A stretch of DNA of 64,000 nt from positions 1,116,001 to 1,180,000 of the forward strand of contig NZ_AP019841.1 in NCBI RefSeq assembly GCF_007990445.1, written 5' to 3'. Both the position numbers and the translations under genes were made by a program. This DNA comes from Leptotrichia wadei (GTDB taxonomy: Bacteria > Fusobacteriota > Fusobacteriia > Fusobacteriales > Leptotrichiaceae). The notes under the pieces were generated by a model that was not told the DNA's origin, searched no databases, and saw only the letters and a list, made by a program, of their open reading frames with translations. Within the stretch, counting starts at the first letter, position 1. Each line of letters begins with the position of its first letter. This document shows positions 37,708-46,931 of the stretch, in pieces.

Positions 37708-38562
37708 ATGAAGAAGATAATATTATTGATGAGTATTTTTGCAATAGTGAATTTGAATGCGAAAAGTCGAAGCGAGATGATAAGTCAGGATTTATCAAAA
37801 TTAGGAGTTTCTCAGGAAATAATATTAAAAACAATAGAATTGGATAAGGAAATACCTAATGTAGTGAGCGAACCTGACAGAGAAAAAGTAAAAAAATTGG
37901 CATTAAAGATTGAAGAATTGTTGAAAAAGAATGAGAAGAATTTTGTTCTGTCAGAAAACTTGATAAATATTTATAATGTACTTGGAAAAAGTGATGCAGA
38001 GAAATTAAATAATTTAAAACGATATGAAAAATATAATCCTTATGAAGTGTCGAAATTGTTTTTTTCAAATATGTATTATTCCAATAAGGGAGATTTTGAT
38101 TCTTACAATAAAAATTATGAAATACTTAAAGAAAAATATCCAGATTATTTGATTACTAGAATTGCTGTAACATATACAATAGGAGAGGATGCAATTTGGA
38201 ATGTTATGCAAACAGATGAAAAAGCAGCACTTGCAAGCTTAAATTCTATTATGAAAATGTGTGATGATAAGAAAAAAACAGAAGAGTCACATATTTCTGA
38301 TGAACAGGCTTGGGCGTATAAATTAACAATGGGATGGTTTGCAATAAGTTTCTATTTAAATGAGAATCGTACACAGGATGCAATTGATTTTTATTATAAA
38401 AATTTTGAAGGAAAAAATAAGCCTGATAAAGAAATATTAGATTATAGTAAATATCAGAATTGGTTTATAAAATCAGAGTTGGCAAGGGCAAATAAAAATG
38501 ATTTCTATAATAATAAAAAATTGTTTGAAGAAAATTTAAAAAAAATAAATATGTTTGATTGA
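37708..38562 (+). CDS. secreted protein of unknown function between hisH and hisA
   Basis: A 284-aa protein with a signal peptide (MKKIILLMSIFAIVNLNA) and an all-helical mature part that looks like tetratricopeptide-type repeats (for example YNPYEVSKLFFSNMYYSNKG and YKLTMGWFAISFYLNENRTQ). No lipobox. GAGGTA precedes the ATG. It is the second exported protein inserted into the his genes. Function unknown. Confidence 0.6.
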   Translation: MKKIILLMSIFAIVNLNAKSRSEMISQDLSKLGVSQEIILKTIELDKEIPNVVSEPDREKVKKLALKIEELLKKNEKNFVLSENLINIYNVLGKSDAEKLNNLKRYEKYNPYEVSKLFFSNMYYSNKGDFDSYNKNYEILKEKYPDYLITRIAVTYTIGEDAIWNVMQTDEKAALASLNSIMKMCDDKKKTEESHISDEQAWAYKLTMGWFAISFYLNENRTQDAIDFYYKNFEGKNKPDKEILDYSKYQNWFIKSELARANKNDFYNNKKLFEENLKKINMFD

Positions 38563-38700
38563 TATTTTAAAAATAAATAATCATTGTAAAAGTAACAACA
38601 TAAAAATTCAATAAAAGAATTTTTATCTTAAATATTATTGTTAAAAATTTCAAAGTTAACAAATGATAAAAAATTTTAAAAATAAAAGGAGAAAATAATA

Positions 38701-39417
38701 ATGATAGAAATTTTTCCAGCGATAGATTTACATAACGGACAGGCAGTTAGATTGAAACAAGGGGATTATAACCAAGTGGAAGTATTTTTTAAAAATCCTG
38801 TTGAAGTTTTGGACTTTTTTAATAAAAATAATTCAAAAAATCTTCATATTGTGGATTTGGATGGGGCAAAAGATGGGAATACAAAAAATTATGAGGTCAT
38901 AAAAGAATTGGTTGAAAAAAGTGATTTTTTTGTTCAAGTTGGTGGTGGAATCCGTGATGAAGAAAGAATAAAAAAATATATTGAATTGGGAGTAAACCGT
39001 GTTATTTTAGGAACGATTGCCGTTGAAAATGAAGAATTTTTGAAGGAAATGGTAAAAAAATATGGCGATAAAATTGCAGTTTCTGTAGATGCGAAAGATG
39101 AAAAAGTTGCGGTTAAAGGATGGACTGAAACTGTAGAATTGAACTCGGTTGAATTTTGCAAAAAATTATCGAATATAGGTGTGAAAACAATAATTTATAC
39201 TGATATTTCAAAAGATGGAATGTTAAGCGGAACAAATCTTGAAATTTATAGAAAATTGTCGAAAGTAGTTAATTCAGATATTATTGCTTCAGGTGGAATC
39301 ACTTTTTTGGATGAGATTAAAGAGCTTAACAAAAATCATATTTATGGAGCAATTGTAGGAAAGGCGATTTATTCGGGAAATCTTGATTTGAAGGAAGTTT
39401 TAGAAATTAGTAAATAA
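38701..39417 (+). CDS. hisA: ProFAR isomerase
   Basis: A (beta/alpha)8 enzyme of 238 aa that isomerises the phosphoribosylformimino intermediate. Motifs: FPAIDLHNGQAVRLKQGDY at the start with catalytic Asp8, VQVGGGIRDEE, and the second half with YTDISKDGMLSGTN carrying the second catalytic Asp. AAAGGAG precedes the ATG. Confidence 0.95.
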   Translation: MIEIFPAIDLHNGQAVRLKQGDYNQVEVFFKNPVEVLDFFNKNNSKNLHIVDLDGAKDGNTKNYEVIKELVEKSDFFVQVGGGIRDEERIKKYIELGVNRVILGTIAVENEEFLKEMVKKYGDKIAVSVDAKDEKVAVKGWTETVELNSVEFCKKLSNIGVKTIIYTDISKDGMLSGTNLEIYRKLSKVVNSDIIASGGITFLDEIKELNKNHIYGAIVGKAIYSGNLDLKEVLEISK

Positions 39418-39489
39418 CATTTTTTAGTTATGTATGAAAATTTATAATAAGCTAAATAAATAAATTTAACAAAGAAAGTAGGTATAAGA

Positions 39490-40245
39490 ATGCTTGCAAA
39501 AAGAATAATTCCATGTCTTGATGTGAGAAATGGAAAAGTGGTGAAAGGTGTGAACTTTACTGGGATAAAAGAAGTTGACAGTCCAGTTGAGCTTGCTAAA
39601 TTTTACAATAAATCTGGAGCTGATGAGCTTGTTTTTTATGATATTACGGCTTCGGTTGAGGAAAGAGGCTTGTTTACAGATATTTTGAAAAAAGTGGCAA
39701 GTCAAATTTTTATTCCGCTTACTGTTGGCGGTGGAATAAATACGCTGGATGATTTTGATAGAGTTTTGAAAGCTGGAGCTGATAAAGTGAGCGTAAATTC
39801 TGGGGCAATAAGAAATCCAAAATTAATTGAAGAGGCTGCGAAAAAATATGGAGATCAATGTGTAGTTTTGTCAGTTGATGTAAAACGAGTTGATGGGAAA
39901 TTCAAAGTTTTTGCAAAAGGTGGAAGAGAAAATACTGGAATTGATGCGATAGAATGGTTTGTAAATGGTCAGGAAAATGGTGCTGGAGAAGTTGTTGTAA
40001 ACAGTATTGACACAGACGGAGTTAAAAATGGATTTGACTTAGAATTACTTGAAATTTTATCAAAAAAATTGTCAATTCCAATAGTTGCATCAGGTGGAGC
40101 TGGAAATATGGAGCATTTTAGAGATTTATTTAAAATTCCAGGAATTGATGCGGGACTTGCGGCTTCGATTTTTCACTTTAAGGAAGTGGAAATTATGGAC
40201 TTGAAAAAGTATTTGAAGAGTAATGGTGTTGAGATGAGAATTTGA
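39490..40245 (+). CDS. hisF: imidazole glycerol phosphate synthase, cyclase subunit
   Basis: A (beta/alpha)8 partner of HisH, 251 aa. Motifs: RIIPCLDVRNGKVVKGVNF with the catalytic Asp11, TVGGGINTLDDF, NSIDTDGVKNGFD with the second catalytic Asp, and ASGGAGNMEHF. It produces imidazole glycerol phosphate and AICAR. Encoded 72 bp after hisA. Confidence 0.96.
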   Translation: MLAKRIIPCLDVRNGKVVKGVNFTGIKEVDSPVELAKFYNKSGADELVFYDITASVEERGLFTDILKKVASQIFIPLTVGGGINTLDDFDRVLKAGADKVSVNSGAIRNPKLIEEAAKKYGDQCVVLSVDVKRVDGKFKVFAKGGRENTGIDAIEWFVNGQENGAGEVVVNSIDTDGVKNGFDLELLEILSKKLSIPIVASGGAGNMEHFRDLFKIPGIDAGLAASIFHFKEVEIMDLKKYLKSNGVEMRI

Positions 40246-40301
40246 CATTTAATGAGAAAAATTAAAATATTAAAATAAATAATTTTAGAAAAGAGGTAAA
40301 A

Positions 40302-40955
40302 ATGAATATAGAACAAATGAAATTTGATGAAAAGGGGCTTGTTCCTGCGATAATACAGGATTATTATACAAAAGAAGTACTGACACTTGCGTATATGAAT
40401 AAAGAAAGTCTTGAAATAACTTTAAGAGATAAGAAAACTTGTTTTTTTAGCAGAAGTAGACAAGAACTTTGGCTAAAAGGGGAAACTTCGGGGAATTATC
40501 AGCATGTTGTTTCGGTAAAATATGATTGTGATGCGGATGCTTTACTTGTGGAAGTAAAAAAAGATGGGCCTGCTTGCCATACTGGTGCTGAGAGCTGCTT
40601 TTTTAACTCGTTGTTTGAAGCAGAAGATTATAGCAGTTTTACGCCTGAAAAACTTTATGAATTGATAAAAGATAGAAAAATTAATCCAAATGAAAAATCT
40701 TATACGACTTATTTGTTTGAAAAAGGACTTGATAAAATTTTGAAAAAAGTTGGAGAAGAATGTACGGAAGTTATAATTGGGGCTAAAAATAATGATAATG
40801 ATGAATTGAGATATGAAATTGCAGATTTATATTATCACACTTTGGTTTTAATGATTGAGCAAGGGCTTACTATTCAAGATGTGAAAGATGAACTGGCTAA
40901 AAGACATGTTGTTGATCATAAAGTTAAACAGGAAAAAATGGGTGGTGAAAAGTAA
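40302..40955 (+). CDS. hisI: bifunctional PRA-cyclohydrolase / PRATP pyrophosphohydrolase
   Basis: A 217-aa HisIE fusion. The HisI half (1-115) has TCFFSRSRQELWLKGETSG, metal-binding CDADALLVEV and CHTGAESCF. The HisE half (about 125-210) has the KVGEECTEVIIGAKN and EIADLYYHTLVLM helices. It performs the second and third steps of histidine synthesis. AGAGGT precedes the ATG. Confidence 0.94.
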   Translation: MNIEQMKFDEKGLVPAIIQDYYTKEVLTLAYMNKESLEITLRDKKTCFFSRSRQELWLKGETSGNYQHVVSVKYDCDADALLVEVKKDGPACHTGAESCFFNSLFEAEDYSSFTPEKLYELIKDRKINPNEKSYTTYLFEKGLDKILKKVGEECTEVIIGAKNNDNDELRYEIADLYYHTLVLMIEQGLTIQDVKDELAKRHVVDHKVKQEKMGGEK

Positions 40956-40979
40956 AAATAATTAAAGGAGCTGATAAAA

Positions 40980-41831
40980 ATGCAAACTAAAAAAATAATT
41001 TTCCCATCAAATCTTCATGCTCATACATTTTATTGCGATGGTAAAAACAATGCTGAAGATTATATTCTAACAGCAATAGAGAAAGGATTTACAAGTGTTG
41101 GCCTTTCAGGGCATTCTTTTACAAAATTTGATACGGAATATTGTATGTCTGAAAAAGGTACATTAGAATATTTGAAAGAATTAAAAAATTTGAAAGAGAA
41201 ATATAAAGACAGGATTCAAGTTTATGTTGGTATTGAGGCTGATTTCTATTCGGGATTTAATCCAAAACTTGATGAAAATTTAGGACTTGATTTTAGAATT
41301 GGATCGGTCCATTATATAAAGGATAAAGAAAAAGATGAATATTACTGTGTTGATAATACACCTGAAATTTTAGAATACGGAATAAAAAATTATGCAAATG
41401 GAGATGAAAAGGCATTTATTGAAGCATATTTTGATAATATTGTGGAAATGCTACGTACTCAAAATCCTGATATTATTGGGCATTTGGATTTGGTAAAAAA
41501 ATTTAATAGAGATTTTAAATATTTTGATGAAAGTGATGAATGGTATAAAAATAAAGTTGAATATGTGTTAGATGAAATTGCTAAATCTGAAGCAATTGTT
41601 GAAATTAATACAGGAGGAATGTCACGTGGATGGACTCAGACACCTTATCCAAGTTCTTTTATACTTGAAAGAATTTTAACTAAACATATTCCAATTACTA
41701 TTTCTTCTGATGCACATGAAACTCAAAACATTGATTTTTATTTTGATGAGAGTTTGGAAATTATACGAAAAATTGGATTTAAAAGTGTTAAAATATTAAA
41801 AGATGGAAAGTTTCAGGATTTTGATATTTAA
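40980..41831 (+). CDS. hisK: histidinol-phosphatase, PHP family
   Basis: A 283-aa PHP-domain phosphatase (HisK/HisJ type) that supplies the activity missing from the monofunctional HisB. Metal-site motifs: NLHAHTFYCDG near residues 12-22, GLSGHS, GIEADFY, GSVHYI, IGHLDLVKKF and SSDAHET. AAAGGAG precedes the ATG, 24 bp after hisIE. With it the window encodes every step of histidine synthesis. Confidence 0.9.
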   Translation: MQTKKIIFPSNLHAHTFYCDGKNNAEDYILTAIEKGFTSVGLSGHSFTKFDTEYCMSEKGTLEYLKELKNLKEKYKDRIQVYVGIEADFYSGFNPKLDENLGLDFRIGSVHYIKDKEKDEYYCVDNTPEILEYGIKNYANGDEKAFIEAYFDNIVEMLRTQNPDIIGHLDLVKKFNRDFKYFDESDEWYKNKVEYVLDEIAKSEAIVEINTGGMSRGWTQTPYPSSFILERILTKHIPITISSDAHETQNIDFYFDESLEIIRKIGFKSVKILKDGKFQDFDI

Positions 41832-41861
41832 AAAATAACAGGACATAATGGGGTGATGAAA

Positions 41862-43379
41862 ATGTTATTAGGTGGAAACGAAACTACAAGAAAAATTGAC
41901 AGTTATGCGATTAATGAATTGAGAATACCGAGTATTGTGCTTATGGAAAATGCAGCGATTTCATTTACAAGGCATATTGGAAAGAATGAAGATAATTTTC
42001 TTATTATTTGTGGAAAGGGAAATAATGGAGGCGATGGATATGCGATTGCACGGCAGTTATTTTCAAAAGATAAGAATGTTAAAATTTTTTGTATTAGTGA
42101 TGAAAATATGAGCAATGACTGTTTTGTAAATTATGAAATTTGTAAAAATTCAGGAATTGAAATTTTTTATAAGTTGGAAGAATTGGATAAGCTGCTTTTA
42201 GAATGTGATGTTGTTGTTGAAGGGATTTTTGGAACAGGGTTAAATTCAGAAATAAAAGGCATTTATAAAGATATTATTTTGAAGATAAATGAATATTCTA
42301 AAAATAAAAAAGTTTATGCGATTGATATTCCATCTGGAATTAATGGCGATACTGGAGAAATAATGGGAGTATCTGTTAAAGCTGATGTTACCATTTCCTT
42401 TGTCACATACAAAAAAGGCTTTTTAAAATCAGATATAAAAGAATATTTAGGAACAGTGATTATTGAAAATATTGGATTGAATAAAAATAATATTGATCAT
42501 ATTGTCAGTGAATATTACTTGACATCTGAAATAATAGAAGGTTTTCATATAAAAAGAGATGAAAATTCTCATAAGGGAGATTTTGGAAAAGTATTAATTT
42601 TTGCTGGAAGTAGTGGATTTTATGGTGCTGGGAATATTGTAGCAAAATCGTGTGTGAGAAGCGGAGCTGGACTTACTACTGTAATTACTGATAAAAATAA
42701 TTTTTCACTTAACGTATTTGTTCCTGAAGCTATGAGTTTTCCGATAAATTTTGAAAACATAGAAGAAAATTTTGAAAAACTAGAGAATGAAATCCTAAAT
42801 AGTGATGTGATTGCTATTGGGCCTGGAATTGGGAAAAGTCAGAAGGCATTGAAAATATTTGAAAAACTAATCAGTATTGAGAAAAATAATAAAGGAAATG
42901 TGATAAAACTTGTGCTGGATGCAGATGCTTTGAATTTATTGTCTGAAAATAGAGAACTTTTTAAAAAAATAAAAAATAGAAGTGTATTAACCCCACATTT
43001 AGTTGAATTTTCAAGATTATCAGGATTTTCTCCAGAAGAAATTAATAAGAATAAATTTAAAATAGTAAAAGATTTTGCTCAAAAATATGAAATAACTTTA
43101 CTTTTAAAGGGGAAAAATACAATTATTACAAATGGGAAAACTCTTTTTGTGAATAGTACAGGAAATTCCCGTATGGCAAATGGAGGAATGGGAGATTGCT
43201 TGACTGGCATAATTTGTTCATTGGCGGGACAAAAATATGGGTCAGCAGAATCTGCTTGTATAGGGGCATATTTGCATGGTAAAATAGCTGATGAACTTAT
43301 AGAGAAACAGTATATTGTGAATGCAAGTCATGTTATTGAAAATATTTCAGAATGTATGAAAGAAATTTTTGAAGTGTAA
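41862..43379 (+). CDS. nnr: bifunctional NAD(P)H-hydrate epimerase / dehydratase
   Basis: Metabolite-repair enzyme, 505 aa. The N-terminal YjeF_N epimerase domain (residues 1-210) has LMENAAISF and CGKGNNGGDGYAIARQL; the C-terminal ADP-dependent dehydratase domain has HKGDFGKVLIFAGSSGFYGA, AIGPGIGKS and NGGMGDCLTGIICSLAGQ. I chose the ATG at 41862 because GGGGTGAT lies at the right distance; GTG at 41853 and ATG at 41856 are part of that site. Confidence 0.9.
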   Translation: MLLGGNETTRKIDSYAINELRIPSIVLMENAAISFTRHIGKNEDNFLIICGKGNNGGDGYAIARQLFSKDKNVKIFCISDENMSNDCFVNYEICKNSGIEIFYKLEELDKLLLECDVVVEGIFGTGLNSEIKGIYKDIILKINEYSKNKKVYAIDIPSGINGDTGEIMGVSVKADVTISFVTYKKGFLKSDIKEYLGTVIIENIGLNKNNIDHIVSEYYLTSEIIEGFHIKRDENSHKGDFGKVLIFAGSSGFYGAGNIVAKSCVRSGAGLTTVITDKNNFSLNVFVPEAMSFPINFENIEENFEKLENEILNSDVIAIGPGIGKSQKALKIFEKLISIEKNNKGNVIKLVLDADALNLLSENRELFKKIKNRSVLTPHLVEFSRLSGFSPEEINKNKFKIVKDFAQKYEITLLLKGKNTIITNGKTLFVNSTGNSRMANGGMGDCLTGIICSLAGQKYGSAESACIGAYLHGKIADELIEKQYIVNASHVIENISECMKEIFEV

Positions 43380-43404
43380 TTTAATATTTAAGGTGAGAAA
43401 CTTA

Positions 43405-44253
43405 ATGAGAAGTAATATTTACAATATTATTGATTTTGAGAATAGCAGAAAACGAGAATGCGAGAGTGATTATTTTAATTCTAAATTTTTTGAAATGTTT
43501 CCAACTAAATATGAAAAACTATTGCGAGAATATGAAGTTATTTTGTTTAAAGACAATGTAAAAACTTCATTTTTGAGTATGGATTTTTCTGATGATTTTC
43601 TTTATGATGGAGAGTACAGCTTTGTTGAAAGAATTTTTTTAACTTTGTTTGGAATTATTCGTTTAAAAGATTCAGAGAAAAGTTTTGATAATTTTATTGA
43701 TTTTGAAAAAATAAAAAAATCTAAAGAGATATTTGATAAAATATATAGAGAAATATTTAATGAAAAAATTGATAAAGGGGATAAAAAAGTTATAGATTTT
43801 ATGAATAGATTAAAACTAGAGATTTCTCAAATTTTAAAAACTTTTTCTTTGAAAGAAGTTGAAGAATATCGTGAAATTATTAAAGAGTATGCTGGAACAA
43901 CTTGGGAAAAAATGAAAAATCTGAAAGAAAAATCTGAAAATTTATTTTATCAAAAAATTTTACTGTACAGACTTGTCAGCTTGGAAAATTTATTGAATGT
44001 TCAATATGAAAGACATTTTTTACAAAACTATGTTTGTGTTTGGAATGATTTATATTTGGATAATGATTATGATGATAACGGATCTTTTTCAAATTTATTT
44101 TTTCTTAATAAAATTGATAAAGGTGTTTATTTTGCAGATGATATGGTACTTTTTTCATTTGAATTGGTAAAAGTTGCAAATAGTTTTGATGAATTTATGG
44201 ATAATATTGAAAAATTTAATTTGGCTAGTTATAGCCGATTTTTTAAAAAATAA
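43405..44253 (+). CDS. hypothetical protein
   Basis: A 282-aa acidic helical protein without signal or membrane segments. The ATG at 43405 is preceded by AAGGTGAG seven bases upstream; the frame is open back into nnr. Aromatic and acidic residues are frequent (NDLYLDNDYDDNGSFSNLFF). It follows nnr by 25 bp and is probably in its operon. No family recognised; likely lineage-specific. Confidence 0.6.
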   Translation: MRSNIYNIIDFENSRKRECESDYFNSKFFEMFPTKYEKLLREYEVILFKDNVKTSFLSMDFSDDFLYDGEYSFVERIFLTLFGIIRLKDSEKSFDNFIDFEKIKKSKEIFDKIYREIFNEKIDKGDKKVIDFMNRLKLEISQILKTFSLKEVEEYREIIKEYAGTTWEKMKNLKEKSENLFYQKILLYRLVSLENLLNVQYERHFLQNYVCVWNDLYLDNDYDDNGSFSNLFFLNKIDKGVYFADDMVLFSFELVKVANSFDEFMDNIEKFNLASYSRFFKK

Positions 44254-44380
44254 ATAGCAGTTTTTACTAAGATACGACAAATTAAAATTATATTTTTACT
44301 AATATAAAATTAAATAAAGAAAAAAACAAAATAAATAGAACTATAATAACATATCTAAACATAAATTATTAAAAAAACAT

Positions 44381-44409
44381 TTGAAAAATCAAAGCAAATG
44401 TAGTATACT
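44381..44409 (+). promoter_or_regulatory. bactofilin gene promoter
   Basis: TTGAAA (44381-44386) and TATACT (44404-44409) are 17 bp apart, 45 bp before the ATG. Confidence 0.65.
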
Positions 44410-44454
44410 ATAACATATATTTGACTTAATAAAAGAAGGAAGAAGGAAAGAAAA

Positions 44455-44958
44455 ATGGCATTATTTTCTAGTGACAAAAAAGCGAAGGAAAAAAGAGAAA
44501 ACACAGGATTTAACGGACAATTTTCAGCAGATAGTGATGAAAATACACATGGAACTAGTACAATTTCAATGGAAACAACAATAACAGGAACTATTGAAAC
44601 AAATTCTGTATTTAATATGGAAGGTGTGTTAAATGGTGATATTAAAGGAAATAAACTTGTTCATGTTGGAAAAACTGGGCAAGTGAAAGGGAATATTACT
44701 GCTGAAACAGTTGTTGTAGATGGAGAAGTTTCAGGAGAAATTGTGGCAGATAAAGTTGAAATTGGAAATACAGGAAAGGTTTATGCTACAATAACATCGG
44801 CTGTGTTTGTAATTCAAGAGGGTGGATTGTTTGAAGGAAGAAAAAAAATAAAGATTGCTCTTATAAAGGAAGAAGAAAATAAAGGTAAAAAAGAAGATAA
44901 AAAAATTGAAGAAAAACCAAAAGCAGATGCTAATGGAAAGAACAGGAAGGAACTGTAA
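44455..44958 (+). CDS. bactofilin
   Basis: A 167-aa polymer-forming cytoskeletal protein. The bactofilin core (about residues 35-125) is a right-handed beta-helix built of short repeats such as FNMEGVLNGDIKGNKLVHVG and VVVDGEVSGEIVADKVEIG. The N-terminal 30 residues and the Lys/Glu-rich C-terminal tail are disordered, as is typical. It is a single-gene unit between its own promoter and a strong terminator. AAGGAAAG precedes the ATG. Confidence 0.9.
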   Translation: MALFSSDKKAKEKRENTGFNGQFSADSDENTHGTSTISMETTITGTIETNSVFNMEGVLNGDIKGNKLVHVGKTGQVKGNITAETVVVDGEVSGEIVADKVEIGNTGKVYATITSAVFVIQEGGLFEGRKKIKIALIKEEENKGKKEDKKIEEKPKADANGKNRKEL

Positions 44959-44986
44959 AAGTTTAAAAATAAAAATTAATTAAAGG

Positions 44987-45026
44987 AATAGTTATAGATT
45001 TGATTAAGTCTATAACTATTTTTTTT
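44987..45026 (+). terminator. rho-independent terminator after the bactofilin gene
   Basis: AATAGTTATAGA (44987-44998) pairs fully with TCTATAACTATT (45009-45020) around a 10-base loop, then a run of T to 45026. Confidence 0.9.
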
Positions 45027-45172
45027 GTATTAATTTTCAGCATTGTTCTTTTTTCACTATACATTAAATTGAAATTATGATAAAATCTAATAAAGTAAAT
45101 ATTATGAATATTAAGCATATGTCTATAAGATATTTTTTAAATAATAAAAAAATAAAAAAGGAATGAAAGTTG

Positions 45173-46174
45173 ATGAAATTTATTACAAAAAATTTAGCAG
45201 AAATAAAGGAGATTATTGAATATTGTGTTAATGCAGAAATTCCTGATTATCATAGAAATATTGAAGAAATAAAATGTAATAAAAATATTGCTGTTTTAGG
45301 AAATTTTGATGGGATTCATAAAGGACATCAAGTAATTTTGAGAAAGGCTGTGAAGAGGGCAAGGGAAAAAGGATTAAAAACAATAGTTTATACTTTTAGT
45401 GAATATCCTAAAAATCAGCAGACTAAAATAACGACTTGCTCTGAAAAGGCTTATTTACTAAATAAAAATGAAATTGACTATCTCTATTTGGAGCAGTTTG
45501 AAAAAGTTAGGAATTATTCGCCTGAAGAATTTGTGGAAAAGGTAATTGTTAATGAATTGAATGCAGATGAAGTTTATTGTGGATTTAATTTTACTTTTGG
45601 AAAAGGGAAATCTGGGAATGTCGGCATACTTGAAAAATTATTAAAAGAGAGAAATATAAAATTAAATGTTCAAGATGCTGTGCTGGATGAAGAAGGAGAA
45701 GTTATAAGCAGTACAAGAATTAGGAATTATATTAAGAAAAGTAATTTTGATAAGGTTATGGAACTTCTTGGACATAATTTCATTATTCTTGGGGAGGTTA
45801 TTTATGGGAAACAACTTGGAAGAGTTATTGGCTTTCCTACGGCAAATTTAAAATTTGAAAATAAGATTTATCCAGAATTTGGAGTTTATGGGGTGAAGAT
45901 TCATATTCAAGGTGATGACAAGGTTTATAACGGAGTAATGAATATTGGGAGAAATCCTACAGTTGATGTTGGAGTTCTTAGTGTTGAAACTAATATTTTT
46001 GATTTTAGTGAAGATATTTATGGAAAAATTATTTTGATTGAAGTTTTGGAAAATATTCGATATGAAAAAAAATTTAGTTCGGTTGAAGAACTGAAGGAGC
46101 AGATTGGAAAAGATGCTAAGTACTGGAAAAATAAAATTTCAGATAAATATCAAAAAGAAGAAGAAATTAGGTAG
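45173..46174 (+). CDS. ribF: bifunctional riboflavin kinase / FAD synthetase
   Basis: A 333-aa protein with an N-terminal adenylyltransferase domain (VLGNFDGIHKGHQVI, then GFNFTFGKGKSG and SSTRIRNYI) and a C-terminal riboflavin kinase domain (GRVIGFPTANLKF, GVYGVKI, NIGRNPTV). It makes FMN and FAD. The N-terminal extension of about 35 residues before the GNFDGIHKGH motif is longer than usual. I prefer the ATG at 45173; a TTG one codon earlier is also possible. Confidence 0.92.
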   Translation: MKFITKNLAEIKEIIEYCVNAEIPDYHRNIEEIKCNKNIAVLGNFDGIHKGHQVILRKAVKRAREKGLKTIVYTFSEYPKNQQTKITTCSEKAYLLNKNEIDYLYLEQFEKVRNYSPEEFVEKVIVNELNADEVYCGFNFTFGKGKSGNVGILEKLLKERNIKLNVQDAVLDEEGEVISSTRIRNYIKKSNFDKVMELLGHNFIILGEVIYGKQLGRVIGFPTANLKFENKIYPEFGVYGVKIHIQGDDKVYNGVMNIGRNPTVDVGVLSVETNIFDFSEDIYGKIILIEVLENIRYEKKFSSVEELKEQIGKDAKYWKNKISDKYQKEEEIR

Positions 46175-46177
46175 AAT

Positions 46178-46888
46178 ATGGAAAATATGATACAAATAAA
46201 AATTGAAAATTTTGAAGGGCCTCTTGATTTGCTTCTTCATTTAATTGAAAAAAAGAAGATGGATATAAATTCGATAAATGTTTCACAAATAATAGATGAC
46301 TATTTAAATTATATTCATGCGCAAAAGGAATTAAATTTAAAAATAAAGGTTGAATTTTTAATAATGGCAACTGATTTAATTGAAATTAAGGCTTATTCGA
46401 TATTAAATAGGGATAAAAAATTTGAAAAGATTGAAAATTTAGAGAAAAAAATAATTGAATATCAATTATTTAAGGAAATTTCTGAATTGTTTTCAAAATA
46501 TGAAAACGAATATAATGTTCCTTATACAAGAACAGGAACAGAAAGTATAGGAAGTGAAATTGAATATGACATTTCAAGCCTAAATTTAGATAATTTATTC
46601 AAAAGCCTAAAGAATTTGATTAATTCAAAAATGATAAAAAAAAATAATTTTGAAGAAAGGATAATTCTAAATTTAGAAGATGATAATTACTCAACAGAAG
46701 AAGCTCATAATGAAATTTCTGAAATTATAAAAGAAGATCGAAAAGTAGAATTTAATCATCTGTTAAAAAATAAGTTTTCTAAATCTAGGATAGTAACTTT
46801 ATTTCTTTGTATTTTAGATATGTTTAAAAATGGAGAAATTGATATAATTGTAGAAGAAAAGAATTTTTTTATTAAATCCATAAAATAA
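46178..46888 (+). CDS. scpA: segregation and condensation protein ScpA
   Basis: Kleisin of the bacterial SMC complex, 236 aa. The N-terminal SMC-neck-binding region reads FEGPLDLLLHLIEKKKMDIN; the C-terminal winged helix is near KFSKSRIVTLFLCILDMFKNG. It starts 3 bp after ribF. The usual partner scpB is not adjacent, which is uncommon; it must be elsewhere in the genome. Confidence 0.88.
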   Translation: MENMIQIKIENFEGPLDLLLHLIEKKKMDINSINVSQIIDDYLNYIHAQKELNLKIKVEFLIMATDLIEIKAYSILNRDKKFEKIENLEKKIIEYQLFKEISELFSKYENEYNVPYTRTGTESIGSEIEYDISSLNLDNLFKSLKNLINSKMIKKNNFEERIILNLEDDNYSTEEAHNEISEIIKEDRKVEFNHLLKNKFSKSRIVTLFLCILDMFKNGEIDIIVEEKNFFIKSIK

Positions 46889-46931
46889 GAAATATAAAAA
46901 TAGAAAATCAAAAGAAAGGAAATTAATTTTA

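Noticed and set aside
41853-41861. GTG or ATG start at 41853/41856 for nnr
   Set aside because: These codons overlap the GGGGTGAT ribosome site, which is best placed for ATG at 41862.
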